From assembly GCF_000953855.2 (NCBI RefSeq), contig NZ_DF970277.1, positions 42,959-88,946 of the forward strand: 45,988 bases of DNA, given 5' to 3'. How positions within the stretch are numbered: the first letter of the stretch is position 1; each line of letters begins with the position of its first letter. The position numbers and the translations under genes were made by a program. Of this stretch, positions 1 through 8,395 are shown one piece after another. The notes under the pieces are model-generated. The model did no database searches, was not told where the DNA came from, and was given only the letters and a program-made list of their open reading frames with translations. The stretch comes from Mizugakiibacter sediminis. GTDB lineage: Bacteria > Pseudomonadota > Gammaproteobacteria > Xanthomonadales > Rhodanobacteraceae.

Positions 1-1066
1 CGGTCACCACGCGGCTGATGAAGGTGAAGGCGTCGACCAGCGACTTGTTGTAGCTCATCCACGCCATCACCGACGCGGGCACCGCGGTGACGACCAGCGC
101 CAGCGCCGGCGCGCCGTGGCGGTTGCCGCGCGCCAGCGCCGCCGGCAGCGCGCCGCTCGCGGCCATCGAGCGGGTGAGCTGGCCGATCAGCAGGGTCCAG
201 CCGTTCAGACAGCCGAGTCCGCTGATCACCACGAACAGCGCCAGCCAGCGGCCGATGCCGGCGCCGCCGAAGCGGTCCATCACCAGCGCGAACGGCGCGC
301 TGGAGGCGCCGAGCTCCTGCTGCGGGATCAGCAGCAGCGGCACGGCGGAGACGACGATGTAGATCAACGCGGTCAGCACGGTGCCGGCCATGGTCGCGCG
401 CGGGATCGTGCGCGCCGGGTCGTCGACGCGCGAGGCCGGCACGCTGGCCGACTCGATGCCGAGCATGGCGAACAGCGCGATGGTCGAGGCCGCCATCACC
501 TCGCGCAGCGCGACCGGCGTCGGCGGCGGCTGCGCGACGTACGCCTGCGGCGTGCTCAGCAACACCCAGCCGCCGAGCAGCGCGATCGCCGCCATCGGCA
601 GCAGCTTCAGCGCGGTGGTGACGATCTGCACGCCGCCGCCCGAGCGCAGGCCGAACAGGTTGACGGCGACGAAGAGCCACAGCAGGCCGATCGCCAGCAG
701 GTCCGGGCGCAGCGCGCCGAGCTGCGGGATCACCGCGGTCAGGTAGCCGATCGCGCCGGTCGCCAGCGCGGCGTTGGTCAGCCACACCGAGACCCAGTAC
801 GCCCACAGCGCCATGTAGGCGGTCGTCTCGCCGAGCGTGCCGCGCACGTAGGCGTAGGGACCGTCCGCCTGCGGCAGGGCGCGCGCGAGGCAGGAGAACA
901 CCCGCGCCAGCGCCACGCAGCCGAGCAGGGTGATGGTCCAGCCGATCAGCGCGTTGAAGCCGTAAGGCGCCAGCGACGACGGCAGCAGGAAGATGCCGAT
1001 GCCGATCACGTTGCCCACGACCAGCGCGGTGCAGGTCCAGAAGCCGATTTTGCCGCCGTCGTTCAT
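1..1066 (-). CDS. APC-family amino acid permease (3' end cut by window edge)
   Basis: This is an inner-membrane secondary transporter of the amino acid-polyamine-organocation superfamily. About 355 residues are visible and the C-terminus lies beyond the left edge. The protein begins MNDGGKIGFWTCTALVVGNV and shows the family's first-helix signature GNVIGIGIF, followed by repeated hydrophobic segments with short polar loops. A conserved stretch resembling helix 6 (AMLGIESASVP) lies in the middle. The ATG at 1064-1066 is chosen because the hydrophobic first helix follows directly. It lies 148 bp downstream of the amidohydrolase gene on the same strand, separated by a GC-rich hairpin repeat, so it may be the last gene of the catabolic unit or have its own transcription. 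Import of the amino acid released by the exported hydrolases is a natural role. The substrate cannot be read from sequence. Confidence 0.9.
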   Translation of the reverse strand, partial: MNDGGKIGFWTCTALVVGNVIGIGIFLLPSSLAPYGFNALIGWTITLLGCVALARVFSCLARALPQADGPYAYVRGTLGETTAYMALWAYWVSVWLTNAALATGAIGYLTAVIPQLGALRPDLLAIGLLWLFVAVNLFGLRSGGGVQIVTTALKLLPMAAIALLGGWVLLSTPQAYVAQPPPTPVALREVMAASTIALFAMLGIESASVPASRVDDPARTIPRATMAGTVLTALIYIVVSAVPLLLIPQQELGASSAPFALVMDRFGGAGIGRWLALFVVISGLGCLNGWTLLIGQLTRSMAASGALPAALARGNRHGAPALALVVTAVPASVMAWMSYNKSLVDAFTFISRVVT

Positions 1067-1117
1067 GTGCGCCCTCGTTCGGTCGGGGGTTGTCGGGTGC
1101 CAGCGCGTTGCATGTCG

Positions 1118-1149
1118 CCCCCTTTCCCCGCCGGGGAGAGGGGAAAGGC
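1118..1149. repeat. GC-rich intergenic hairpin repeat
   Basis: A C-rich arm (CCTTTCCCC) faces its reverse complement (GGGGAAAGG), with an inner CCCCGCCGGGG palindrome. The core CTCTCCCC-GCCGG type sequence recurs near 28085 and 32563-32699. It fills most of the gap between the amidohydrolase and permease genes and could form an RNA hairpin that attenuates or protects the transcript. I take it as a member of a dispersed repeat family. Confidence 0.55.
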
Positions 1150-1214
1150 GTCACGCGCGCGGCGCGGCGTTGCTTTGCGATCGCTGACCAGACGGCAATA
1201 CTCGAACAGGGCCA

Positions 1215-2519
1215 TCAGTCGAGAGGCACCGGCCGTCCGGCCTTGATCACGCCGCGCACCTGGCGCAGGCATTCGATGTCCTGCAGCGGATCGCAGGCCA
1301 CCGCGACGAGATCGGCGGCCTTGCCCGGCGCGAGCGACCCCAGTTCCCGCTCCTTGCCGAGCAGACGCGCGGCGTCGATGGTGGCCGAGCGGATCGCCTG
1401 CAGCGGCGTCATGCCCCAGCGCACCATGTAGGCGAACTGGCGCGCGTTCTCGCCGTGCGGGTAGACGCCGGCGTCGGTGCCGAAGGCGATGTGCACGCCG
1501 GCCTCGACCGCCTTGCGGAAACCTTCGCGCTGCGCCTCGGTGGTCTCCTCGTTCTTGCGCAGGATCTCCGCCGACCAGCCGTCGCGGCGGCCGACCGCCT
1601 CGATGTAGTCGCCGTCGTAGATGTCGGCGACCAGCCAGGTGCCGTGCTTGACCATCAAGGCGATGCCTTCGTCGTCGATCAGCGAGCCGTGCTCGATCGA
1701 GCGCACGCCGGCGCGCACCGCGCGCTTGATGCCCTCGGCGCCGTGCGCGTGCGCGGCGACGAACTTGCCGCGTTTCGCCGCTTCCTCCACGGCGGCGCGG
1801 ATCTCGGCCTCGCTGTATTCCGGCTGGCCGGGCTCGGTGCCGGCGGTGAGCACGGCGCCGGTGGCGATCACCTTGATCAGGTCGGCGCCGTGGTCGAGGA
1901 TGAAGTCGACGTGCCTGCGCACGTCGTCCACGCCTTTCGACACGCCCTGGCGGAACTCCGGCGGCACCACCGTGCCGGCCGGCATGTCGGTGATCTCGCC
2001 GCCGCCGCCGGGCACGGTGATGTAGGCGCCGGCGACGAACATGCGCGGCCCGGGGATCAGCCCGGCGTCGATCGCATCGCGCAGTTCGATGTCGGCGAAG
2101 CCGCGGTACACGCCGACGTCGCGCACGGTGGTGAAGCCGGCCTGCAGGGTCTTGCGCGCGTTCATCGCGCCGATGAAGGCCTGGCGCGCCGGGCTGGTCT
2201 TCAGCGGCGCGGCGGCGTCGGCGGTCTCGGCTTCCTCGGCGATGTGCGTGTGCATGTCCATCAGGCCGGGCACCACGGTCCAGGCCGACCAGTCGAGCAC
2301 GCGCGCGCCTCCGGCGGCGTCGGCCGACCACGGCCGCACGGCGACGACCTTGCCGCGCTCGATCGTCACCGCCTGATCGGCGAGCATGCGGCCGCCGTCG
2401 ACGTCGAGCAGGCGGCCGGCGCGCACCACGGTGCGCGCGTCGGCAGCGGAATCCGCGGCGGCGTGCGCGGCGGCCAGCGCCGCCAGCGCGAACAGCAGGA
2501 ACGTCGAGCGCAGCTTCAT
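1215..2519 (-). CDS. exported amidohydrolase (imidazolonepropionase/Xaa-dipeptidase type)
   Basis: This is a metal-dependent hydrolase of the amidohydrolase superfamily, 434 aa, with a Sec signal peptide (residues 1-22, MKLRSTFLLFALAALAAAHA). The metal-site residues are in order: HTH at 90-92, a carboxylated-lysine candidate K216 (LIKVIATG), H257/H259 (AHAHG), H277 (SIEHGS) and the catalytic D349 (FGTDAG). Relatives are often annotated as Xaa-Pro dipeptidases. Some were shown to be carboxypeptidase-like enzymes acting on dipeptides with C-terminal Pro, Lys or Arg. The ATG overlaps the Rieske gene's stop by 4 bp (ATGA), so translation is probably coupled. Export implies that it releases an amino acid outside the cytoplasm, which the downstream permease could import. 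The family call is firm. The dipeptide or amide substrate is inferred. Confidence 0.92.
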   Translation of the reverse strand: MKLRSTFLLFALAALAAAHAAADSAADARTVVRAGRLLDVDGGRMLADQAVTIERGKVVAVRPWSADAAGGARVLDWSAWTVVPGLMDMHTHIAEEAETADAAAPLKTSPARQAFIGAMNARKTLQAGFTTVRDVGVYRGFADIELRDAIDAGLIPGPRMFVAGAYITVPGGGGEITDMPAGTVVPPEFRQGVSKGVDDVRRHVDFILDHGADLIKVIATGAVLTAGTEPGQPEYSEAEIRAAVEEAAKRGKFVAAHAHGAEGIKRAVRAGVRSIEHGSLIDDEGIALMVKHGTWLVADIYDGDYIEAVGRRDGWSAEILRKNEETTEAQREGFRKAVEAGVHIAFGTDAGVYPHGENARQFAYMVRWGMTPLQAIRSATIDAARLLGKERELGSLAPGKAADLVAVACDPLQDIECLRQVRGVIKAGRPVPLD

Positions 2520-3586
2520 GCGCGCTCTCCGGCGGCGTCGGCGTAGGCGGCGCGCAACAGGTTGTGGAAATGCCAGACGCCGCTCTCGCGCTTGGGGCAG
2601 AGCCGGCCGGCCTCGTAGGTGCCGGAGGCGAGACCCTTCTGCACGGCCTCGCAGATGGCGATGTCCTCCCGCTGCACCTCGTCGCTGAAGGAGGCGTCGG
2701 CGGCGATGCGCGCCTGCGCGGCTTCGTCCTGCGCGTAGTAGTAGTCGAACTCGACGCGGCAGCGATCGGGTCCCAGCGGCAGGATGCGGTTGGTCTGCAG
2801 CCGGCCCGGCATGATGTTGAGCATCACGTTGGGATAGACGAAGTAGTAGTAGGCCCGGCCGTCGCCGTAGATATCGCTGCTGTTGCGCAGCGGCGAGGAC
2901 TGCAGCGAATGCCAGTCGAACAGCTCGGTGTCGTAGACGCGGTAGTCCAGCACCTTCGACAGCCCCGGGTGCACGTGCGGCAGGTGGTAGCCCTCCAGGA
3001 AGTTGTCGACGTAGACCTTCCAGTTGCAGGCGACCTCGTAGCTGTCGCGGCGGTGGAAGCGCATCGCCGCCAGGTCGATCGGCGCGATGCGCTCGGCGAT
3101 GCCGCCGTAGACCGCCGCGAATGCCGGCACGTCCTCGCGCAGCGCGACGAACACCAGACCCTGCCATTCGTGCACGCGCAGCGGCGGCAGGCGGATGTCC
3201 TCGACGCGGAAGTCGGCCGCGCCCTGCATCTCCGGCGCGCTGCGCAACCGGCCTTCCAGCGTGTAGGTCCAGCCGTGGTATTTGCAGTGCAGGGCGCGCG
3301 CGCCCTTGCCGTTGCACAGCGCCAGCGGGCCGGCGCGGTGGCGGCAGACGTTGGGGAAAGCGCGCAGCACGCCGTCCTGGCCGCGCACCAGCAGCACCGG
3401 CGTGCCGGCGATTGCCTCGACCACGTGGTCGCCGGGCTCGGCGAGCTGGTGCCGGTGCGCGACCAGCTGCCAGCTGCGCGCGAATACCGCGCGGCGCTCC
3501 ATCGCCAGCATCGCCTCGCCGACGTAGTAGCGCGCCGGCAGCGCGTGCGCGCGGTCGAGGGGTTCGATCAACGGATCGGCCTGCAT
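2516..3586 (-). CDS. Rieske [2Fe-2S] mononuclear iron oxygenase, alpha subunit (GbcA/CntA-like)
   Basis: 356 aa. The Rieske domain has both cluster pairs, C81-x-H83 and C101-x2-H104 (CRH ... CKYH). The catalytic domain has the iron-site motif around D194 and H201/H206 (DNFLEGYHLPHVH). Overall layout and length fit the single-component alpha subunits that demethylate quaternary amines (glycine betaine, choline, carnitine, stachydrine types) better than ring-hydroxylating dioxygenases. I start at the ATG beginning MQADPLIEP; a 29-residue upstream extension is less likely. The gene follows the S9 peptidase after 103 bp and overlaps the amidohydrolase by 4 bp. No ferredoxin-reductase partner is encoded in the window, so electrons must come from elsewhere. 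Likely role: oxidative N-dealkylation or hydroxylation of the regulon's substrate. Confidence 0.9.
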   Translation of the reverse strand: MQADPLIEPLDRAHALPARYYVGEAMLAMERRAVFARSWQLVAHRHQLAEPGDHVVEAIAGTPVLLVRGQDGVLRAFPNVCRHRAGPLALCNGKGARALHCKYHGWTYTLEGRLRSAPEMQGAADFRVEDIRLPPLRVHEWQGLVFVALREDVPAFAAVYGGIAERIAPIDLAAMRFHRRDSYEVACNWKVYVDNFLEGYHLPHVHPGLSKVLDYRVYDTELFDWHSLQSSPLRNSSDIYGDGRAYYYFVYPNVMLNIMPGRLQTNRILPLGPDRCRVEFDYYYAQDEAAQARIAADASFSDEVQREDIAICEAVQKGLASGTYEAGRLCPKRESGVWHFHNLLRAAYADAAGERA

Positions 3587-3689
3587 GCGGGTCTCCACGA
3601 GGCAAGGCAAGGTCGGCGGCGATGCGCCGAGTCGAGCAGTATCCACGTTCCGGCGCACGGCCGCGCGCGGCACGCCGATGCGGCGGTCT

Positions 3690-5852
3690 TCATCGGCTGC
3701 CCTCGCCGGGTTTCAGGAAGCGGTCGTACCAGTCGAGGTTGCGCTGCATGCGGTCGCGCAGGTAACTCGGCACGGTCAGGCCGTGGTGCTGGCCGGGGTA
3801 GACCACCAGCTCGGTCGGCACGCCGCGCGAGCGCAGCGCCTGGTACATCTGCTCGGCGCCGATGCAGGGCACGTTGAAGTCGCGCTCGGCGCACTGGAAC
3901 AGGCTGGGCGTGTCGATGCGGTCGGCGTGCAGGAAGGGGTAGCTGGCGCGGTCCCAGGCCTCGCGGTGGTCCCACGGCGTGCCGAGTTCGAGTTCGTACT
4001 CGCGCGCGTACTCGTCGTCGCCGTACATGCCGTACATGTTGCCCGAGCCGGCGCCGCTGATCGCGGCCTTGAAGCGCGCGTCGCGCGCGATGATCTGGTC
4101 GGTGAGGATGCCGCCGTAGCTCCAGCCGCCGAGGCCGAGGCGGTCGGGATCGGCGATGCCGAGCGCGACGGCGTGGTCGACGCCGGCCAGCACGTCCTGC
4201 GCATCCTTGTCGCCCCAGTCGGCGTAGATCGCCCGCGCGAAGTCGAAGCCGCGGCCGGAGCTGCCACGCGGGTTGACCGCCAGCACCGCGTAGCCGTGCG
4301 CCGCGTACACCTGCCAGTCGGGCATGAACTCGTGGCTGAACTGGTACACCGGGCCGCCGTGCACGCGCACGATGGTCGGATAGCGCCGGCCCGCCACGTA
4401 GTCCAGCGGCTTGACCAGCAGCGCGTGCAGCGGCGTGCCGTCGGCGCCGCGGAAGCGCAAGGTCTCGGCCGAGGCCAGGCGCTTCCCGCGCAGCCAGGCG
4501 TTGGGATCGGCCAGCGTGCGCAGGCGGCCGCGCTCGACTGCGGCCAGCGCGTGGGGATGCGTGTCGTCGCCGCCCAGCACGACGATGCGGCCGTCGCCCG
4601 CGACGTCGAGGTCGGCGTCGAAGCGTTCGCCGGACGTCAGCGCGACGATCTTGCCGCTCGCCACGTCGATGCGCGACAGGTGCGTCGTTTCCGCCTGCTC
4701 GATGAGCGCGTAGATGCTGCGACCGTCCGGCGCCCAGCGCGGCTTGGTGAAGCAGCGGTCGATCGGCGCCGGCAGCGCGGCCTTGCCGCTGGCGACGTCG
4801 ACCACCGCGAGCTGCCAGGGCGCGTAGTAGATCCACTTGTCCTCGCCGCTCCGCAGGTAGGCGATGCGCTTGCCGTCCGGGCTCCATGCCGGGCGCGTCT
4901 CCCAGTACGGATCGAGGTCCGCGCCCGGGAAGGTGGTGAGCTGGTGCTCCCTGGCGCCGGCCTGCGCGGCGATCACGTAGATGTCGTAGTTCAGGTGCCG
5001 GTCCGGATCGGCGCCGCGCTTGGTGACGTAGGCGATCGACTTGCCGTCCGGCGACCACGCCGGCAACTGCTCGTCGTGCGCGCCGGGCGTCAGCAGGGTC
5101 GCCTTGCCGCCGGCGACGTCGACCAGATACAGGTGCTTGCGGCGCGCGCCCAGCCAGCCGCTGTCGTCGTCCTTGAACTGGAAGCGTTCGGTGACGATGG
5201 GCGGCGGGTTCTTCGGCTTCTTCGCGCCGGGCGGGAATTCCGGATCGAAGGCGATCGCCGCGATGCGCGTGCCGTCGGGCGACAGCGCAAAGTCCTCGAC
5301 GCCGCCGGGAAGGTCGGTGACGCGCCGCGCCTCGCCGCCGTCGGCGGGCATCAGCCAGACCTGCGGCTTCGCCTCCTCGCCGTCCTGCTCCCCGCCGCGT
5401 TTGCGGTCGGACAGGAAGGCGATCCACTTGCCGTCGGCCGACCACTGCGGCCGCGATTCGTCGGCGTCCGGCGTGTGCGTCAGCTGCACCGGCGCCCCGC
5501 CGTCCCAGCGCACGCGCCACAGGTCGGATTGCGGCTGGTCGCGTTCGAGGTCGGCGGTGGTGACGGTGTAGACGACGTAGCGGCCGTCGCGCGATACCGC
5601 CGGTTCGGCCACGTCGGCCAGGCGGTCGAGATCGGCGACGCCGAAGCGCGCGTCGTCGGCGCGGGCAGGCGAGTGCGCGGCCGCCAGCAGCATTGAAACG
5701 ATCATCACGAGCTTGCGTCCGCTCGCCCTGAGCGTAGCGCCACAGGCGCGGGGTCGAAGGGCGCGCGCCGAGGTGCCCGGTGCGGACGGCCAAACTTCCT
5801 GCCGCCGGACGGACGGCGGCAGCGCCAGGGCCGGGCGGGAAAGGTCGTTCAT
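3690..5852 (-). CDS. S9-family (prolyl oligopeptidase-like) exported peptidase
   Basis: An N-terminal TolB-like beta-propeller made of PQWSADGKWIAFLSD-type repeats precedes an alpha/beta-hydrolase domain. That domain has an oxyanion-region RVHGGP, nucleophile motif GGWSYGG, acid in ERDFNVP and histidine in GQHHG. Two starts are possible. The ATG at 5852 overlaps the upstream stop (ATGA) and has GGAGG 5 nt before it. The ATG at 5705 gives a compact signal peptide (MIVSMLLAAAHSPARA). The 49 extra residues of the longer form are partly encoded by a dispersed repeat (5722-5765) and look unlike peptidase sequence, so the repeat may have inserted between the ribosome site and the original start. 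Probably cleaves peptides outside the cytoplasm. S9 propeller enzymes also include isopeptidases, an alternative role here. Confidence 0.92.
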   Translation of the reverse strand: MNDLSRPALALPPSVRRQEVWPSAPGTSARALRPRACGATLRASGRKLVMIVSMLLAAAHSPARADDARFGVADLDRLADVAEPAVSRDGRYVVYTVTTADLERDQPQSDLWRVRWDGGAPVQLTHTPDADESRPQWSADGKWIAFLSDRKRGGEQDGEEAKPQVWLMPADGGEARRVTDLPGGVEDFALSPDGTRIAAIAFDPEFPPGAKKPKNPPPIVTERFQFKDDDSGWLGARRKHLYLVDVAGGKATLLTPGAHDEQLPAWSPDGKSIAYVTKRGADPDRHLNYDIYVIAAQAGAREHQLTTFPGADLDPYWETRPAWSPDGKRIAYLRSGEDKWIYYAPWQLAVVDVASGKAALPAPIDRCFTKPRWAPDGRSIYALIEQAETTHLSRIDVASGKIVALTSGERFDADLDVAGDGRIVVLGGDDTHPHALAAVERGRLRTLADPNAWLRGKRLASAETLRFRGADGTPLHALLVKPLDYVAGRRYPTIVRVHGGPVYQFSHEFMPDWQVYAAHGYAVLAVNPRGSSGRGFDFARAIYADWGDKDAQDVLAGVDHAVALGIADPDRLGLGGWSYGGILTDQIIARDARFKAAISGAGSGNMYGMYGDDEYAREYELELGTPWDHREAWDRASYPFLHADRIDTPSLFQCAERDFNVPCIGAEQMYQALRSRGVPTELVVYPGQHHGLTVPSYLRDRMQRNLDWYDRFLKPGEGSR
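5722..5765. repeat. dispersed intergenic repeat embedded in the S9 peptidase N-terminus
   Basis: On the minus strand the outer arms GCCCTTCGAC and GCTCAGGGCGA match the common bacterial repeat of the form GCCCTTCGAC...GCTCAGGGCGA. Here an inner hairpin (GCGCC-tgt-GGCGC) is inserted between the arms. It sits in frame between the coupled ATG at 5852 and the signal peptide starting at 5705, an unusual place for what is normally an intergenic element. Confidence 0.6.
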
Positions 5853-8392
5853 CGGGCCTCCGCGGTCGATGCGGCATCCGCGCCGCCGTCCGCCAGCGCG
5901 CGGTAGGCGTCGCGCGCGCGGCGCAGGTAATCCAGCGTGATGCGTCTCTCGTCGGCGGTGTCGTAGTCGTCGCGCGCGGCGGCGGCCTCGAGCGTGCGCG
6001 TCAGCCAGGCGGCGAACCAGGCGGCGTCCTCCCGCGCGTCCGGCGCGCGCACGCGGTCGCCGATCCACACGGGATTGGTGGTGGCGTAGGGGTAGAGGTC
6101 GAACACCTCGGGATCGGCGCCGTCGTTCCAGGCGCGCAGCAGCACCCAGCCGCCGGCGAGGTCGATGACGCCCTCGGCGTCGAGGCTGCGGCGGTCGCCG
6201 CGCAGCGCGAAGGCCTTCACGACCTTGCCGTTCTGCACCAGTTCCAGATGTTCGACCGCCACCGGCGAGCGCAGCGCGACGCGGTAGCGGTGCCTGCCGG
6301 GCGCGGCCAGCGTGTCGCCCGGCCTGGCACCGTCGATCAAGAGCCCCAGCAGCGGGCCGTTGCTGGCGAAGCCGTGGCCGGCCTTCAGCGCGGCCGTCGC
6401 CGCGGCGGCGTCGCGCCGGCCGCCGGTGTCGAGGAACACGCGGTTCAGCCCGACCGGACCGCGCAGCGAAGCGTAGTTGGCCATGGCGTCGGTGCCGGCG
6501 CCGGTGGGCAGGCGGAAACCGAGGTTCAGCAGCCGATACCACACCTGCGCCGTCGCCTTGTGGTCGGAGAAGCCCATCACCTCGATGTAGTCGACCTTGC
6601 CCGCGATCACGTCGGCGGGCAGTTCGTTGCTGAGCACGGCGTCGCGCGCGGGATCGGGCAGCACGTCGAACGGATGCACGTAGCCGACCAGCGCGCCCTG
6701 CGCGTGGGCGAGGTCGGCGACCGCGGCGTTGGTGGGATAGGGGCTGGCCATCGCCGTGTGCCGGTAGGCGGCGAAGTCCGGGGTCAGGAAATGGTCGGCG
6801 AGGTTCAGCAGGCCGAGATGGCCCCAGAAGCTGGTGTGGTACTCCTGCCCGTGCAACACCAGCGTCTGCGCGGTGCTTGCCGGATCGGCGCCGGTGCGGA
6901 ACGCGGCGATGTCGGGCACGCGCTCCTCCTTGTTCACCACCAGGTCCCAGGCGATGTCGAGGTCTTCCGCGCGCGCCTGCAGGGCGAGGTGCGCCGGCGT
7001 GTTGCGGTAGTGGCCGCCGTAGTTCATGTGGATGTGCAGGTCGGCGCTGACGAAGCCGCCGAACGCGGCGGGCAGGCGCTGCGGCCGCAGTTCGGCGCGC
7101 AGCGTCGTCGCGCGGCCTGCGTCCAGGCGCACCGTCTCGCGCCACGGCGCGTAGGCGAAACCGCGCTGCACCCGGATCGCGGCCTTGCCCGCCGGCAGCT
7201 CCAGCGCGCAGGGCGGGGTGCAGTGGAAGTAGTGCGTTTCCGCCGCCTGCAGCTTGCGGTCGAAGCCGTCGTCGGCGTGCATCCAGGCGTCGTCCGGCGC
7301 ATAGGCGCGGCCGTCGCCGGCCAGCACGGCCACGCGCGCCGGCGTGCGCGCGCCGTGCTCGTCGACGATGTCGAGCACCAGATGCGCCTGCGGCAGGCGG
7401 GTCGCGCGATGCTTCGCCACCACGTCGTGCGTTGCGCCGCCCGGCACGTCCATCACGCGCAGCGCGGTGTTGCCGTCGCGGTTGTCGACGTAGGCGATGC
7501 GTGCGCCGTCCGGCGACCAGCGCGCGTTGCGGCGGTCGAAGTCGCCGAAGGTCAGCGGCAGCGGCGCCGCGCCGCCGGGCGTGGTCAGCCACAGCTGCTG
7601 GTGCTGGCGGCCGTGGTAGCTGGCGTAGAGCAGGCGCTTGCCGTCCGGCGCGGGCTCGGGGCGCGCGCTCCAGTTCGTTTCTTCGCTGAGCACCCGCCGG
7701 CGCCTGGCGGGATCGTCCACCGGCACCGCCCACAGGTCGCCGGTGCCCCAGCCGATCTCCGGATTGCCGACGTAGTAGAGCGTCGTGCCGTCCGGCGACC
7801 ACGCCGGATTGATCGCGTGGTCGTAGGCCGAGTAGTAGTAGCGGTCGAGCGCGCTCTTGCGTTCGCCGAGCAGCATGTGAGCCCCGTGCAGACCCCGCGC
7901 GTCGATGCCGGCGACGAACAGGTTGAAGTGGCCGCTGCCCTGCGTCGACACCCAGGCCAGCCGCGTGCCGTCCGGCGACAGCCGCGGCTCGACGTTGACC
8001 GCGCCGCCGGAGGTCAGCCGCTGCTCGCGGCCGCTGACGAGGTCCAGCCGCCACAGCTCGATGGCGTTGCCGTCGTAGCGCGCGAACACCACGCTGCGGC
8101 CGTCGCGCGCGGCATCCGGCTGGTAGTCGTAGGCGCGCGCGGCGTGGGTCAGTTCGACGGCGGTGTCGTCGCCGATCCGCTGCCGCCACAGCGAGCCGCC
8201 CATGCTGTAGACCAGCGTCTCGCCGTCGGGCAGCCAGGTCGCCGCCGAGGGGCCGGCGGTGAGCTGCGGCAGGTACAGCTCGCGCCAGTAGTAGCTGTGC
8301 GGCAGGTCGACCTGCTTCAGCACGGGCTCGCGCGCGGCCTGCGCCGCGTCCGCGAGGAGGCACAGGGCGAGCAGGGCGAGGCCGCGGCGCAT
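5849..8392 (-). CDS. exported TolB-propeller plus CehA/McbA-type PHP metallohydrolase
   Basis: 847 aa. Residues 1-19 form a signal peptide (MRRGLALLALCLLADAAQA). About 50-350 is a beta-propeller with recurring SPDG/WSPDG blades. From about 450 comes a CehA/McbA-like metallohydrolase domain of the PHP superfamily: SADLHIHMN gives the first metal histidines, HGQEYHTSFWGHLGLLN the middle ligands, VHPFD and GTDAM the later ones. CehA hydrolyses carbaryl, an N-methylcarbamate ester, so esters, amides or carbamates are plausible substrates. It lies 3 bp after the first aminotransferase and overlaps the S9 peptidase by 4 bp, so it is clearly co-transcribed. It likely processes the substrate in the periplasm. 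The real substrate is unknown. Confidence 0.88.
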   Translation of the reverse strand: MRRGLALLALCLLADAAQAAREPVLKQVDLPHSYYWRELYLPQLTAGPSAATWLPDGETLVYSMGGSLWRQRIGDDTAVELTHAARAYDYQPDAARDGRSVVFARYDGNAIELWRLDLVSGREQRLTSGGAVNVEPRLSPDGTRLAWVSTQGSGHFNLFVAGIDARGLHGAHMLLGERKSALDRYYYSAYDHAINPAWSPDGTTLYYVGNPEIGWGTGDLWAVPVDDPARRRRVLSEETNWSARPEPAPDGKRLLYASYHGRQHQQLWLTTPGGAAPLPLTFGDFDRRNARWSPDGARIAYVDNRDGNTALRVMDVPGGATHDVVAKHRATRLPQAHLVLDIVDEHGARTPARVAVLAGDGRAYAPDDAWMHADDGFDRKLQAAETHYFHCTPPCALELPAGKAAIRVQRGFAYAPWRETVRLDAGRATTLRAELRPQRLPAAFGGFVSADLHIHMNYGGHYRNTPAHLALQARAEDLDIAWDLVVNKEERVPDIAAFRTGADPASTAQTLVLHGQEYHTSFWGHLGLLNLADHFLTPDFAAYRHTAMASPYPTNAAVADLAHAQGALVGYVHPFDVLPDPARDAVLSNELPADVIAGKVDYIEVMGFSDHKATAQVWYRLLNLGFRLPTGAGTDAMANYASLRGPVGLNRVFLDTGGRRDAAAATAALKAGHGFASNGPLLGLLIDGARPGDTLAAPGRHRYRVALRSPVAVEHLELVQNGKVVKAFALRGDRRSLDAEGVIDLAGGWVLLRAWNDGADPEVFDLYPYATTNPVWIGDRVRAPDAREDAAWFAAWLTRTLEAAAARDDYDTADERRITLDYLRRARDAYRALADGGADAASTAEAR

Positions 8393-8395
8393 CGC

